A stretch of 64,000 nt of DNA, taken from the NCBI RefSeq assembly GCF_000829515.1, contig NZ_JXRR01000022.1, positions 248,001 to 312,000 on the forward strand. Reading direction: 5' to 3'. Made by a program: the position numbers and the translations under genes. The notes below the pieces were generated by a model. It was not told the DNA's origin. It ran no database searches and was given only the letters and a program-made list of their open reading frames with translations. Source of the stretch: Jeotgalibacillus campisalis. Its GTDB lineage: Bacteria > Bacillota > Bacilli > Bacillales > Jeotgalibacillaceae. Below are positions 8,113 to 16,693 of the stretch, in pieces; position 1 is the first letter of the stretch; each line of letters starts with the position of its first letter.

Positions 8113-8751
8113 ATGTCAAAAACGAAAAAAGTAAATACGCTTGTTTCTCTCAAGGAAGATGTGAAGGAGAAGCTTCGAGAGGATATTATTATGTCTAAGC
8201 TTAAGCCTGGCGACCGGATTGTGGAAACAGAGGTGGCGAAAAGACTGGGCATCTCCCAGGTGCCGGTAAGAGAGGCACTTAGAGGCCTGGAGGAAGAAGG
8301 GCTTATTACAACGATTAAGTATAGAGGCGCTTTTGTTACTGAAATCAATGATGTGGAAATGTATCATATGTTTTCATTACGAGCGAAGATTGAGACAGAT
8401 GCCATTGAATTGATTCTTCCTCAGCTGACCAAAAGACATTTTGGTGAGTTATACGATATTGTGGACAAAATGAAAGTCGCCGAAAAAGATTATGCGGTTC
8501 AATCGCAGCTGGATATGGAGTTTCATCGGACCATTCTTGAGTGGGCGAATATTGACGTGTTTTTACGCATTTGGGGAATGTTAACGAATCATATTCGAAG
8601 ATATATCACCCTATTGAATCCTGAAGTTCATATCCTTCCAGAGGAAGTGCATCAATACCATATGACCCTTGTGGAAACGCTGGAGGAAAAAGATGTAGAG
8701 AAAGCGAAAGTCGTTTTCGAAGAACATATTATGAAAATGGTTGCTAAATAA
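8113..8751 (+). CDS. GntR-family regulator, FadR/FCD subfamily
   Basis: A 212-residue regulator. The N-terminal winged helix (residues about 10-75, including AKRLGISQVPVREALRGLEEEGL) is of GntR type. The all-helical C-terminal FCD domain binds small acids, often sugar acids or carboxylates, through a metal site (the EFHRTILEW segment). It precedes and co-orients with a TRAP transporter operon whose promoter carries two perfect palindromes, its likely targets. RBS AAAGGA precedes the ATG. Confidence 0.9.
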   Translation: MSKTKKVNTLVSLKEDVKEKLREDIIMSKLKPGDRIVETEVAKRLGISQVPVREALRGLEEEGLITTIKYRGAFVTEINDVEMYHMFSLRAKIETDAIELILPQLTKRHFGELYDIVDKMKVAEKDYAVQSQLDMEFHRTILEWANIDVFLRIWGMLTNHIRRYITLLNPEVHILPEEVHQYHMTLVETLEEKDVEKAKVVFEEHIMKMVAK

Positions 8752-8763
8752 ATGAGAAACAAG

Positions 8764-8862
8764 AAGCCTGGGACAAATTTGTCTCAGGTTTTTTTGACCG
8801 CTTCAATGCCCGAACGGATGCTGGAACCGCCCTCTTCCCTCCCCTCACCCCTTACGGATGAA
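8764..8862. repeat. Degenerate copy of Bacillaceae intergenic repeat, with terminator hairpin
   Basis: AGCCTGGGACAAATTTGTCTCAGGTTTTTTT works as the terminator of the GntR gene. The sequence continues TTGACCGCTTC and ends CTCACCCCTTACGGATGA. The same start and end occur in the two fuller copies at 50882-51060 and 53250-53427, so this is a shortened member of that family. Confidence 0.6.
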
Positions 8863-8905
8863 AGATTTATCCTAATGAATAAATTTTTTGTTATCTTTTA
8901 ACCTC

Positions 8906-8934
8906 TTGACGCGCCCTGATAGATTATATATAAT
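8906..8934 (+). promoter_or_regulatory. Sigma-A promoter of the TRAP operon
   Basis: TTGACG (8906-8911), exactly 17 bases, then TATAAT (8929-8934). The -10 box lies inside the first ATTATATATAAT palindrome, so a bound repressor would exclude RNA polymerase. Confidence 0.85.
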
Positions 8935-8953
8935 TATCAATATTATATATAAT
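8923..8953. promoter_or_regulatory. Twin palindromic operators, probable GntR sites
   Basis: ATTATATATAAT occurs at 8923-8934 and again at 8942-8953, both self-palindromic, 19 bases centre to centre. The first covers the -10 box. A related element occurs in the GntR gene's own promoter. Confidence 0.75.
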
Positions 8954-9016
8954 ATAGTTTCAAAGTAATTGTTGAGCAACGGGTTTTGTGCAGGGAAGAA
9001 ATTTTTTTAGATTCAA

Positions 9017-9032
9017 TTGTTAGCGTTTACAT
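9017..9032 (+). promoter_or_regulatory. cre site (CcpA) in the TRAP leader
   Basis: TTGTTAGCGTTTACAT matches the full CcpA consensus WTGNNARCGNWWWCAW. It lies about 75 bases past the promoter and 80 before dctP, as a roadblock site for catabolite repression. Confidence 0.75.
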
Positions 9033-9111
9033 TTTGATCAGCTTCACTTCTGTGTGAAGGAGCATTGTCTTGCTGCTTCGCTCAGGTATATGAACAAAGG
9101 GGGATTTTTAG

Positions 9112-10122
9112 ATGAAAAAGAGGTTCAATGTTTTTAGCTTGGTTACTGCAGCTGTCTTATCGGTTAGTTTAGCAGGGTGTGGGAGTAGTGATGGCGGATC
9201 TGCTTCGGAAACGACGACGTTAAAGATGGGTCATAATCAGCCTACGTCTTCACCATTTCATGCCGGGGCCGAGAATTTTGCAGAGTTAGTAGAAGAGAAA
9301 TCAGATGGGAAAGTGAAAGTGGATGTGTATCATGACAGTCAATTAGGGGATGAAGGAGAACTTGCTGCAGGGACGAAAATGGGGACAGTGGATATCTCGC
9401 TTGTTGCCACGGGAAGCGTGACACAGTATTATTCCCGCTATTCAATGTTTGATTTACCTTTTCTCTTCAGGGATTACGATCATGTCGATAAGGTATTGCA
9501 GGGAGAAATAGGACAACAGCTTGCAAAAGAAGCGGAAGAAGAAGGCGGCTTTAAAGTGATGAACTACTGGGAGTCGGGTTTTAGACACTATGTCAACAGC
9601 AGCCGTCCATTGAAGACACCGGAAGATCTCGAAGGACTGAAAATCAGAACGCCTGAATGGCCGGTACTGACTTCTGCCACAGAGACGCTTGGAGCAAGTG
9701 CTGTACCGATGCCTTTTTCCGAGCTTTATATGGCAGCACAGCATGGGGTTGTAGATGGTCAGGAAGGACCGATCTTTGCGATCAGAAGCTCGAAGATGTA
9801 TGAAGTGCAGGATTATATGGTTTTAGACGGCCATACGTATACAGCAATGCTCCTGATTATGAACCCGGACAAATTCAATGGGCTGCCAAAGGATGTGCAA
9901 GATGTCCTAATGGAAGCATCAAAAGAAGCTGGAGATTATGAGCGAAAGCTAATTCGTGATAATGAAAAAGAAGATATTAAGTATCTGAAAGAAGAAGGCG
10001 ATTTAGAAATAGAAGAAAATCCGGATAAAGAAGTATGGCGAAATGCCGTTCAACCAGTCTATGACAAGTACAGCGAAGAATTCGGTAAAGATCTTATTCA
10101 GCAGATCATGGATACAAAGTAG
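9112..10122 (+). CDS. dctP: TRAP transporter substrate-binding lipoprotein
   Basis: A 336-residue DctP-family solute receptor. The signal peptide ends with the lipobox LAGC near residue 23. The conserved arginine that binds the substrate carboxylate lies in LKIRTPEW near residue 180. Such proteins hand organic acids or sugar acids to the DctQM permease, driven by a sodium or proton gradient. The KduD-like dehydrogenase in the same operon points to a hexuronate or related sugar acid. GGGGG precedes the ATG by 9 bases. A hairpin separates it from dctQ. Confidence 0.93.
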   Translation: MKKRFNVFSLVTAAVLSVSLAGCGSSDGGSASETTTLKMGHNQPTSSPFHAGAENFAELVEEKSDGKVKVDVYHDSQLGDEGELAAGTKMGTVDISLVATGSVTQYYSRYSMFDLPFLFRDYDHVDKVLQGEIGQQLAKEAEEEGGFKVMNYWESGFRHYVNSSRPLKTPEDLEGLKIRTPEWPVLTSATETLGASAVPMPFSELYMAAQHGVVDGQEGPIFAIRSSKMYEVQDYMVLDGHTYTAMLLIMNPDKFNGLPKDVQDVLMEASKEAGDYERKLIRDNEKEDIKYLKEEGDLEIEENPDKEVWRNAVQPVYDKYSEEFGKDLIQQIMDTK

Positions 10123-10129
10123 ATGAATA

Positions 10130-10151
10130 GGGGGCAATTTCTGCCCCTTTT
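10130..10151 (+). terminator. Intra-operon hairpin between dctP and dctQ
   Basis: GGGGCA (10131-10136) pairs with TGCCCC (10142-10147), followed by TTTTGAT. The U tract is short, so it is probably a partial terminator or RNA stabiliser that keeps binding protein in excess over the permease. Confidence 0.65.
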
Positions 10152-10187
10152 GATAAATGATCATTGAAGAATTAGGAGGTTAGACGT

Positions 10188-10661
10188 GTGAGAACACTAA
10201 AAGGTATTGGGCAGGGATTAGAAAAGCTCGTCATCTACGCAGTTCTACTCCTTACAACCGTTTTGGTTTCCCTTGTCTTCATTCAAGTGGTCCTTCGCTA
10301 TGCCTTTTCAAATGGGCTGGTCTGGGCAGAAGAGCTTGATCGATACATTTTTGTTTGGTTAATGTTTTTAGGAATCGCAATGGGTGTTTATCGACAAAAA
10401 CATATCGCGATTACCGCTGTGGCCGATCGACTGAAACGATTCTCAAAAGGCTTACAGATCCTCGTACATATCATTACAGGAACATTTTTTGCCTTGTTGG
10501 GCTGGCAGGGGCTTCTATTTGTCCAGATGAATCTTTCTGGTACGGCCGCTGTTCTACCTATTAATCTCGGAATTATTTATTCTATTATACCTGTGTCCGG
10601 TTTCATTGCGATGATCTTTGTAGTCGTATTAATGACGACATCCAAGGAGGAGAAAACATGA
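10188..10661 (+). CDS. dctQ: TRAP transporter small permease
   Basis: A 157-residue DctQ-type membrane subunit with four predicted membrane helices and the typical WAEELDRYIFVWL segment near residues 46-58. It forms the TRAP permease with DctM. It starts at GTG after AGGAGG and overlaps dctM by four bases (ATGA). Confidence 0.92.
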   Translation: MRTLKGIGQGLEKLVIYAVLLLTTVLVSLVFIQVVLRYAFSNGLVWAEELDRYIFVWLMFLGIAMGVYRQKHIAITAVADRLKRFSKGLQILVHIITGTFFALLGWQGLLFVQMNLSGTAAVLPINLGIIYSIIPVSGFIAMIFVVVLMTTSKEEKT

Positions 10662-11938
10662 TTCTGTTACTATTTTTAGCCTTTTTTGTTCTATTAATTC
10701 TCGGGGTGCCGGTTGGGATTGCTTTAGGCGTCTCCTCGATCATCGTCATTTTATGGGAAGGAATGGTTCCGCTCGTCTTATTCCCTCAAAAAATGTTCGT
10801 TTCCATGAATAGCTTTACGCTACTCGCCATCCCTTTCTTTATGCTGACGGGTGTGATCATGGATAAAAGCGGTTTAACGCAAAGACTCGTTAACTTTGCT
10901 GACTCGATCATTGGCTGGACAAAAGGCGGCATGAGCTATGTGAGTGTCACTTCCGGAATGATGATGGGCGGAATTTCCGGATCCGCCCCTGCTGATACAG
11001 CCGCTCTAAGCAGTGTTATGACGCCAAGTATGGTTAAATTGGGATATCCGGCCAGATTCGCTGCAGCATTACAAGCAGCATCAGGTTCTATAGGGATTAT
11101 TATTCCTCCGAGTATTCCGATGGTCGTCTTAGGCGGGATTGCCGGAATTTCTGTTGGGAAGCTATTTTTAGGCGGCATTATTCCTGGCATTCTCATTGGT
11201 GTTTTGTTTATGGTGGCATCAAGGATCATTTGCAGTCGGAATAACTATGGGGAAACGAAATCCAATTCGTTTTCCGGAAGCTATTTCATCGACAGCTTGA
11301 AAAAAGCGATCCTCCCTTTATTTGCTCCAATCATTATCGTGGGCGGGATTTTAACAGGCGTCTTTACACCTACAGAATCGAGCGTCATTGCGGTTGTGTA
11401 TACGTTGGTTTTAGGAATCTTCATTTATAAAAGCATCAAATTACGAGACTTGCCATCGATTTTTATGGAAGCCATCATTAGTTCGGGGAATGTCATGTTA
11501 ATCATTGCTGCCTCTTCCCTGTTCAGCTGGATTCTTGTGAGTCATAATTTCCCGCAGACCTTGAGCAGTCTCATTACCAGCGTATCAGACAGCCCATTCT
11601 TTATTATTCTCGTGATTAACCTGATCTTTATCGTGGGCGGAATGTTCATTGAAGGGCTTGCATTGTTAATTATGTTTGTCCCGATCCTCTTACCGATCGC
11701 CCTGGCTGCCGGAATGGATCCTGTTGTATTCGGAGTTATGATCGTCATTAACATTGCGATTGGCACACTGACTCCTCCTGTAGGTGTCTGCCTGTTTGTT
11801 GCATGCTCCGCCGCCGGTGTTAAGCTCGATCATGCGATGAAGAGTGCCATTCCATTTGTTCTAGTGCTTTGTTTTGCACTTATTTTAATCGTGGTATTTC
11901 CATCAATCGTTACCGTAATTCCAAATTTAATAGAGTGA
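10658..11938 (+). CDS. dctM: TRAP transporter large permease
   Basis: A 426-residue DctM-type membrane protein with about 12 hydrophobic segments. The conserved GSAPADTAALSSVM and GIIIPPSIPMV segments form its transport core. It is the ion-coupled translocation subunit working with DctQ and DctP. AAGGAGG ribosome binding site within the dctQ end. Only 40 bases separate it from the dehydrogenase gene. Confidence 0.94.
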   Translation: MILLLFLAFFVLLILGVPVGIALGVSSIIVILWEGMVPLVLFPQKMFVSMNSFTLLAIPFFMLTGVIMDKSGLTQRLVNFADSIIGWTKGGMSYVSVTSGMMMGGISGSAPADTAALSSVMTPSMVKLGYPARFAAALQAASGSIGIIIPPSIPMVVLGGIAGISVGKLFLGGIIPGILIGVLFMVASRIICSRNNYGETKSNSFSGSYFIDSLKKAILPLFAPIIIVGGILTGVFTPTESSVIAVVYTLVLGIFIYKSIKLRDLPSIFMEAIISSGNVMLIIAASSLFSWILVSHNFPQTLSSLITSVSDSPFFIILVINLIFIVGGMFIEGLALLIMFVPILLPIALAAGMDPVVFGVMIVINIAIGTLTPPVGVCLFVACSAAGVKLDHAMKSAIPFVLVLCFALILIVVFPSIVTVIPNLIE

Positions 11939-11978
11939 GAGATTGATCAATAAAGTAGTTGCAGAAGGAGAGATACAT

Positions 11979-12740
11979 ATGGGAAAGAATTTATTTGGCT
12001 TAAGCGGAAAAGTAGCAGCCATTACGGGGGCCACCCGGGGGATTGGACGGTCCATGGCAGTCGCTCTTGCAGAAGCCGGAGCAGATATTGCCCTGCTTCA
12101 AAGAAATCCTGAGCAGACTGAAGTAAAGGAACAGATTGAACAGCTCGGCAGAAAATGCGCCATTATTCCATGCGATCTTGAAAAGCTGGATGAAGTAAAA
12201 TCAGCCATCCCCGCTGTCATTTCTACATTTGGAAAAATGGACATCTTAGTCAACAATGCAGGCATTCAGCGCCGGTCGCCTTCTGTTGATTTCCCTGAAT
12301 CGGATTGGGATGATGTTCTGTCTATTAATCTAAAAGTCGTCTGGCTCTTATGTCAGGAAGCAGGACGTCATATGGTGGCAAGAGGAGAAGGCAAAATCAT
12401 CAACACCGCTTCCCTTCTTTCCTACCAGGGAGGATTGACCGTACCAGCTTATGCAGCAGCAAAAGGCGGTGTGGCCCAACTCACAAAAGCCCTCTCCAAC
12501 GAATGGGCAAAAGAAGGAGTTAATGTAAATGCGATCGTCCCAGGCTATATTGCAACAGACATGAATACCGCCTTAATCGACGATCCCATAAGAGGCAAAC
12601 AAATTCTGGATCGAATACCAGCAGACAGATGGGGAAATCCGGATGATTTCAAAGGAACCGTTGTCTATTTAGCTTCAGAAGCTTCCAATTATGTACATGG
12701 TCATTTAGCGGCTGTTGATGGGGGATGGCTGGGGAGGTAG
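11979..12740 (+). CDS. Short-chain dehydrogenase, KduD/gluconate 5-dehydrogenase-like
   Basis: A 253-residue NAD(P)-dependent SDR oxidoreductase. The glycine motif TGATRGIG, the NNAG motif and the catalytic YAAAK are all intact. Sequence and length resemble 2-deoxy-D-gluconate 3-dehydrogenase (KduD) and related sugar-acid dehydrogenases. The ATG at 11979 follows AAGGAGAG; an upstream TTG lacks a ribosome binding site. As the last gene of the TRAP operon it probably acts on the imported acid. The exact substrate is unknown, and no aldolase or kinase is nearby. Confidence 0.85.
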   Translation: MGKNLFGLSGKVAAITGATRGIGRSMAVALAEAGADIALLQRNPEQTEVKEQIEQLGRKCAIIPCDLEKLDEVKSAIPAVISTFGKMDILVNNAGIQRRSPSVDFPESDWDDVLSINLKVVWLLCQEAGRHMVARGEGKIINTASLLSYQGGLTVPAYAAAKGGVAQLTKALSNEWAKEGVNVNAIVPGYIATDMNTALIDDPIRGKQILDRIPADRWGNPDDFKGTVVYLASEASNYVHGHLAAVDGGWLGR

Positions 12741-13041
12741 TACCAACATTAAAAATCATTTCCCTTTCATTTCGAAATTATAAATATTTTTGAATGTATA
12801 TACCAAACAAAAGCGAGTGATAACTGATTGTTGTCACTCGCTTAACAAGTATCTTCTTTAATGATAACGCTATTGTTATGTAATTATTAATCATGCTCCT
12901 ACCCTTTTGGTGGACTCCATTTAACGCTTACTTAGTGATTTACTGTCTTCTTTTATTTTTAATAGGTCCATCAATAGACCTTAAAGAAGTTCTCTATAAT
13001 ATACACATTGACTGTCTGGTTTTTTATAGGAACATATGTGT
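12741..13041. other. Intergenic stretch between convergent operons
   Basis: About 300 A+T-rich bases between the TRAP and polysaccharide operons. Apart from the hairpin at 12811-12843 I see no gene or repeat. Confidence 0.6.
12811..12843 (-). terminator. Terminator of the polysaccharide operon
   Basis: AAGCGAGTGA (12811-12820) pairs with TCACTCGCTT (12834-12843). On the minus strand the stem is followed by TTTTGTTT, so it best serves the rml genes. It may also stop the TRAP operon. Confidence 0.7.
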
Positions 13042-14073
13042 TTAGATTTGGTTATTTAATAAGTATTGTTTATCAAAGTAATCTCTATATTCCCCACTAA
13101 TAATTTGCTCCCACCATTCTTTATTATCAAGATACCATTGTACGGTTTGCGTTATACCTGTTTCAAAATTATATTTTGGTTTCCACCCTAATTCTTCTAG
13201 TTTGGATGGATCTATCGCATAGCGTTTATCATGACCTAATCGATCTGTTACGAACTCAATTAGATCCTCTGATTTTTCTAGAGTTTTAATAATTTTTTTT
13301 ACTACCTCTAAGTTTGTTTGTTCATTATGGCCACCTACGTTATATATTTCTCCACTTGGACCCTTATGTAACACTAAATCTATTGCAGAACAGTGATCAA
13401 CCACATGTAGCCAATCACGGATGTTCTTGCCATCTCCATATATAGGAACTTTCTCATCATTTAGCACCCTTGAAATTGTTAAAGGAATCAACTTCTCTGG
13501 AAAATGATAAGGACCATAGTTATTTGAGCAACGTGTTATATTTATTGGTAATCCGTATGTTTCATGGTAAGCTCGAACTAGAAAATCTGAAGATGCCTTA
13601 CTTGCACTATAAGGACTGTTAGGCTGCAACGGTGTTTCTTCTGTAAAAAAAGTACTTGGATCAAAATCTAATTCTCCATACACCTCATCTGTGGAAACAT
13701 GAACAAATTTAGTTACATCAATAGCTTTTGCTGCATCTAGTAACACTTGGGTCCCTAAAACATTCGTACGAATAAAAATTTCAGGTTCTGAAATGGAACG
13801 ATCTACGTGACTTTCCGCTGCAAAATGGATAACGTAATCAAATTTTTCTTTTTCAAATAAAGGCTGAATGGTTTCTCGATCCGTAATATCTGCTTTAATA
13901 AAATGATAATTACATCTTGGTTCGATATCTTGATGTTTTAGTAAGTCTCCCGCATAGGTTAATTCATCTAGATTATAAATTTCATAATCCGGATACTTAT
14001 CAACCATATATTTTACAAAATTACCACCGATGAATCCAGCTCCACCTGTAACTAATACTTTTATTTTTGACAT
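13042..14073 (-). CDS. rfbB: dTDP-glucose 4,6-dehydratase
   Basis: A 343-residue extended SDR that converts dTDP-glucose to dTDP-4-keto-6-deoxyglucose, the second step of dTDP-L-rhamnose synthesis. The Rossmann motif GGAGFIGGNF is at residues 10-19, and the catalytic YSASK and the TDEVYG segment are present. It is last in the rmlA-C-D-B run and lies 1 base from rmlD. It supplies rhamnose to the polysaccharide made by this cluster. Confidence 0.95.
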   Translation of the reverse strand: MSKIKVLVTGGAGFIGGNFVKYMVDKYPDYEIYNLDELTYAGDLLKHQDIEPRCNYHFIKADITDRETIQPLFEKEKFDYVIHFAAESHVDRSISEPEIFIRTNVLGTQVLLDAAKAIDVTKFVHVSTDEVYGELDFDPSTFFTEETPLQPNSPYSASKASSDFLVRAYHETYGLPINITRCSNNYGPYHFPEKLIPLTISRVLNDEKVPIYGDGKNIRDWLHVVDHCSAIDLVLHKGPSGEIYNVGGHNEQTNLEVVKKIIKTLEKSEDLIEFVTDRLGHDKRYAIDPSKLEELGWKPKYNFETGITQTVQWYLDNKEWWEQIISGEYRDYFDKQYLLNNQI

Positions 14074-14074
14074 G

Positions 14075-14929
14075 TTATAACACCTCTTTTTCTAACTGTT
14101 GTAAGTAGTGTTTTAATGCATTGTTCCAATTGGGTAACCGGTTAAATCCTTGTTGTTCTAATTTATCTTTAGACATACGTGAGTTTTTTGGACGTTCAGC
14201 TCTCGTAGGGTATTCTTTAGTACTAATAGCATTTACTTTGACCTGCTTATTTGTTAATTTGAAAATCTCTTTAGCAAATTCAGCCCAAGAGCAGAAACCT
14301 TCATTTGATGCATGATAAACTCCATATTTTTCAGTCTTTGCCATATCAATTAGTAACTTTGCTAAATCAAATGTATATGTAGGTGACCCATATTGATCAC
14401 CAACTATATTTAGTTCGCTTCGAGTATGGGAGAGTCTCAACATTGTTTTAATAAAATTATTCCCATTGATACCAAATACCCAAGATATACGAACGATAAA
14501 AGATTTTTGTACTAAATCTACTACTACCTTTTCACCTTCGTACTTTGTTAAGCCATAATAGCCAACTGGGTTTACCAAATCACTTTCTTTAAAGGGTGTC
14601 TCTCCACTACCTTCAAATACATAATCAGTACTGATATATATAAACTTCGCCCCAACTTCTTTAGCTACACTTGCTAGATACCTAGTCCCGTTTACGTTCA
14701 CATCCCAACATAACTCTTTATCATCTTCAGCTCTATCAACAGCAGTATACGCTGCACAATGAATTATCGTGTCAGGATTTAATTCTTTCACATAATCATA
14801 AACGTCCTGTTCATTTGTAATATCTAGTTGCTCTCTACCTACACCATGCATTCCATAACCGTTTTTCAAACCTTCATGATATACATCGAACCCGAGTTGC
14901 CCAGTAAAACCAGTAACTAATATTTTCAT
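14075..14929 (-). CDS. rfbD: dTDP-4-dehydrorhamnose reductase
   Basis: A 284-residue SDR catalysing the last step of dTDP-L-rhamnose synthesis. The N-terminal GFTGQLG binds NADPH and the YGLTKYEGE region carries the catalytic Tyr/Lys. I start it at 14929, eight bases after the rmlC stop, where GAGAGG precedes the ATG; a longer frame from 14971 would overlap rmlC. Confidence 0.94.
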   Translation of the reverse strand: MKILVTGFTGQLGFDVYHEGLKNGYGMHGVGREQLDITNEQDVYDYVKELNPDTIIHCAAYTAVDRAEDDKELCWDVNVNGTRYLASVAKEVGAKFIYISTDYVFEGSGETPFKESDLVNPVGYYGLTKYEGEKVVVDLVQKSFIVRISWVFGINGNNFIKTMLRLSHTRSELNIVGDQYGSPTYTFDLAKLLIDMAKTEKYGVYHASNEGFCSWAEFAKEIFKLTNKQVKVNAISTKEYPTRAERPKNSRMSKDKLEQQGFNRLPNWNNALKHYLQQLEKEVL

Positions 14930-14936
14930 AGATGTA

Positions 14937-15497
14937 TTACCTCTCAAAAACAAAATTGTTTTCTGCATCATTTAACAATGGAGCAATTTTATCCTTTTCA
15001 GACAGCACAGGTTCTGTATTAATTGGCCATTCTATACTAATAGTTGGATCATTCCATGCAATCCCTCTATCGCACTCAGGTGCATAAATCTCATCTACCT
15101 TATATTGCACTTCAGTATCTATTGTCAAAGTCATAAATGCATGAGCAAAACCTTTAGGCACTAACAATTGTTTTTTGTTTTCGGCAGATAATTCTACTCC
15201 ATACCATTGTCCATAAGTAGGACTTTCTTTTCTAATATCAACCGCCACATCGAAAATTGATCCTCGAGTACAACGCACAAGCTTAGTCTGTGCTTTTGGG
15301 TTTAATTGATAATGCAACCCACGTAAAGTACCTTTTGTAGCTGAGAACGACTGGTTGTCCTGTTGAAAATATAAATCTATACCCGCTTTTTTATATTTTT
15401 CTAAGCTGTATGTTTCCATAAACCAGCCACGCTGATCTCCAATAACACTCGGTTCTATAATTTTAAGGCCTGGGAGATATGTTTCTGAAACATTCAT
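14937..15497 (-). CDS. rfbC: dTDP-4-dehydrorhamnose 3,5-epimerase
   Basis: A 186-residue cupin-fold epimerase, third enzyme of dTDP-L-rhamnose synthesis. The catalytic segment LRGLHYQL and the FAHAF motif are visible. It is located between rmlA and rmlD with short spacing. Confidence 0.95.
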   Translation of the reverse strand: MNVSETYLPGLKIIEPSVIGDQRGWFMETYSLEKYKKAGIDLYFQQDNQSFSATKGTLRGLHYQLNPKAQTKLVRCTRGSIFDVAVDIRKESPTYGQWYGVELSAENKKQLLVPKGFAHAFMTLTIDTEVQYKVDEIYAPECDRGIAWNDPTISIEWPINTEPVLSEKDKIAPLLNDAENNFVFER

Positions 15498-15513
15498 TTA
15501 AACACCTCATCAT

Positions 15514-16392
15514 CTAATATTTTATTTCACCACTTGCAACTTTAAATAGATATTGACCATATCCAGTTTTTGAATATAATTCCCCAGATTCAATTAAGTT
15601 TTCTTTACTTATCCACCCATTTAAATAAGCAATTTCTTCTGGAACAGATATTTTAATTCCTTGATGATCTTCTATGGTTTTTACAAAGTTAGTAGCTGAT
15701 ACTAAACTTTCGTGGGTACCCGTATCTAGCCATGTATATCCTCGTCCTAAAAGTTCTACATTTAATTCTTCTGACTTTAGATATTCTTCATTTACTGAAG
15801 TAATTTCTAGCTCTCCACGGGCAGAAGGTCTTACGTTCTTCGCTATATCAACCACTCTATTATCGTAAAAGTATAAGCCTGTTACCGCATAATTTGATTT
15901 TGGGTATTTTGGTTTTTCTTCTAAACTCAATACTCTAGCATTTTCATCGAATTCTACCACACCAAATCTTTCTGGATCTGGAACATGATAGCCAAAAACG
16001 GTAGCTCCACGTTCCTGCTCTGCAGCACGTTTAAGTCTTTTTCTTAAACCATTGCCATAATAAACATTATCTCCAAGGACCATTGCTACAGAGTCATTAC
16101 CGATAAATTCTTCACCAATAATGAATGCTTGAGCTAAACCATCGGCATTTTTTTGAATTTTATATTCAAGATTGATACCGAATTGGGAACCGTCACCAAT
16201 CAAAGATTTAAAACGAGGAGTATCTTCTGGAGTAGATATAATTAGAATATCTTTAATACCTGCCAACATTAAGGTTGATAACGGGTAATATATCATAGGT
16301 TTATCGTATATTGGCAATAATTGTTTGCTAGTCACCATAGTTAACGGATATAGCCTAGTACCGCTTCCTCCTGCTAAAATTATCCCTTTCAT
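15514..16392 (-). CDS. rfbA: Glucose-1-phosphate thymidylyltransferase
   Basis: A 292-residue nucleotidyltransferase that makes dTDP-glucose. The signature [11 protein letters not shown] lies at residues 8-18, with DKPMIYYP and the metal-binding LGDNVYYG following. It opens the rmlACDB subgroup and follows a 300-base gap after the dehydrogenase gene, so it may have its own promoter. Confidence 0.95.
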   Translation of the reverse strand: MKGIILAGGSGTRLYPLTMVTSKQLLPIYDKPMIYYPLSTLMLAGIKDILIISTPEDTPRFKSLIGDGSQFGINLEYKIQKNADGLAQAFIIGEEFIGNDSVAMVLGDNVYYGNGLRKRLKRAAEQERGATVFGYHVPDPERFGVVEFDENARVLSLEEKPKYPKSNYAVTGLYFYDNRVVDIAKNVRPSARGELEITSVNEEYLKSEELNVELLGRGYTWLDTGTHESLVSATNFVKTIEDHQGIKISVPEEIAYLNGWISKENLIESGELYSKTGYGQYLFKVASGEIKY

Positions 16393-16693
16393 TTAGCCCA
16401 GCCTTTCTTTTTTATATTAAGTAAAATTTTCTATACTCTATTAAATTAAAAATGATTATTTTTTTTAAGATAATAAATTTAATAGAATATTCTCGATACT
16501 ATAATATTGTATACTTTCACTGACTTTTATAAAGCTCATAAAAAAAGATAGATTGTATTAATTCAATTAAAAAGTTTAATATCATAATAAATTTAAAGAC
16601 GATCAATATAAAACGAAACCCGTTGAATTTAGATAATACAACGAGCCAATTTTTGTAATTATGTTTGCTGAAATTTAGTTGAAAGATATATTA
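16393..16693. other. A+T-rich gap inside the polysaccharide cluster
   Basis: About 300 very A+T-rich bases between the dehydrogenase and rmlA. On the minus strand a weak hairpin (CGTTG/CAACG with GGGTTTCGTTTT after it, about 16610-16652) may end the upstream transcript, and a separate promoter for rmlACDB is likely. I cannot place that promoter with confidence. Confidence 0.4.
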
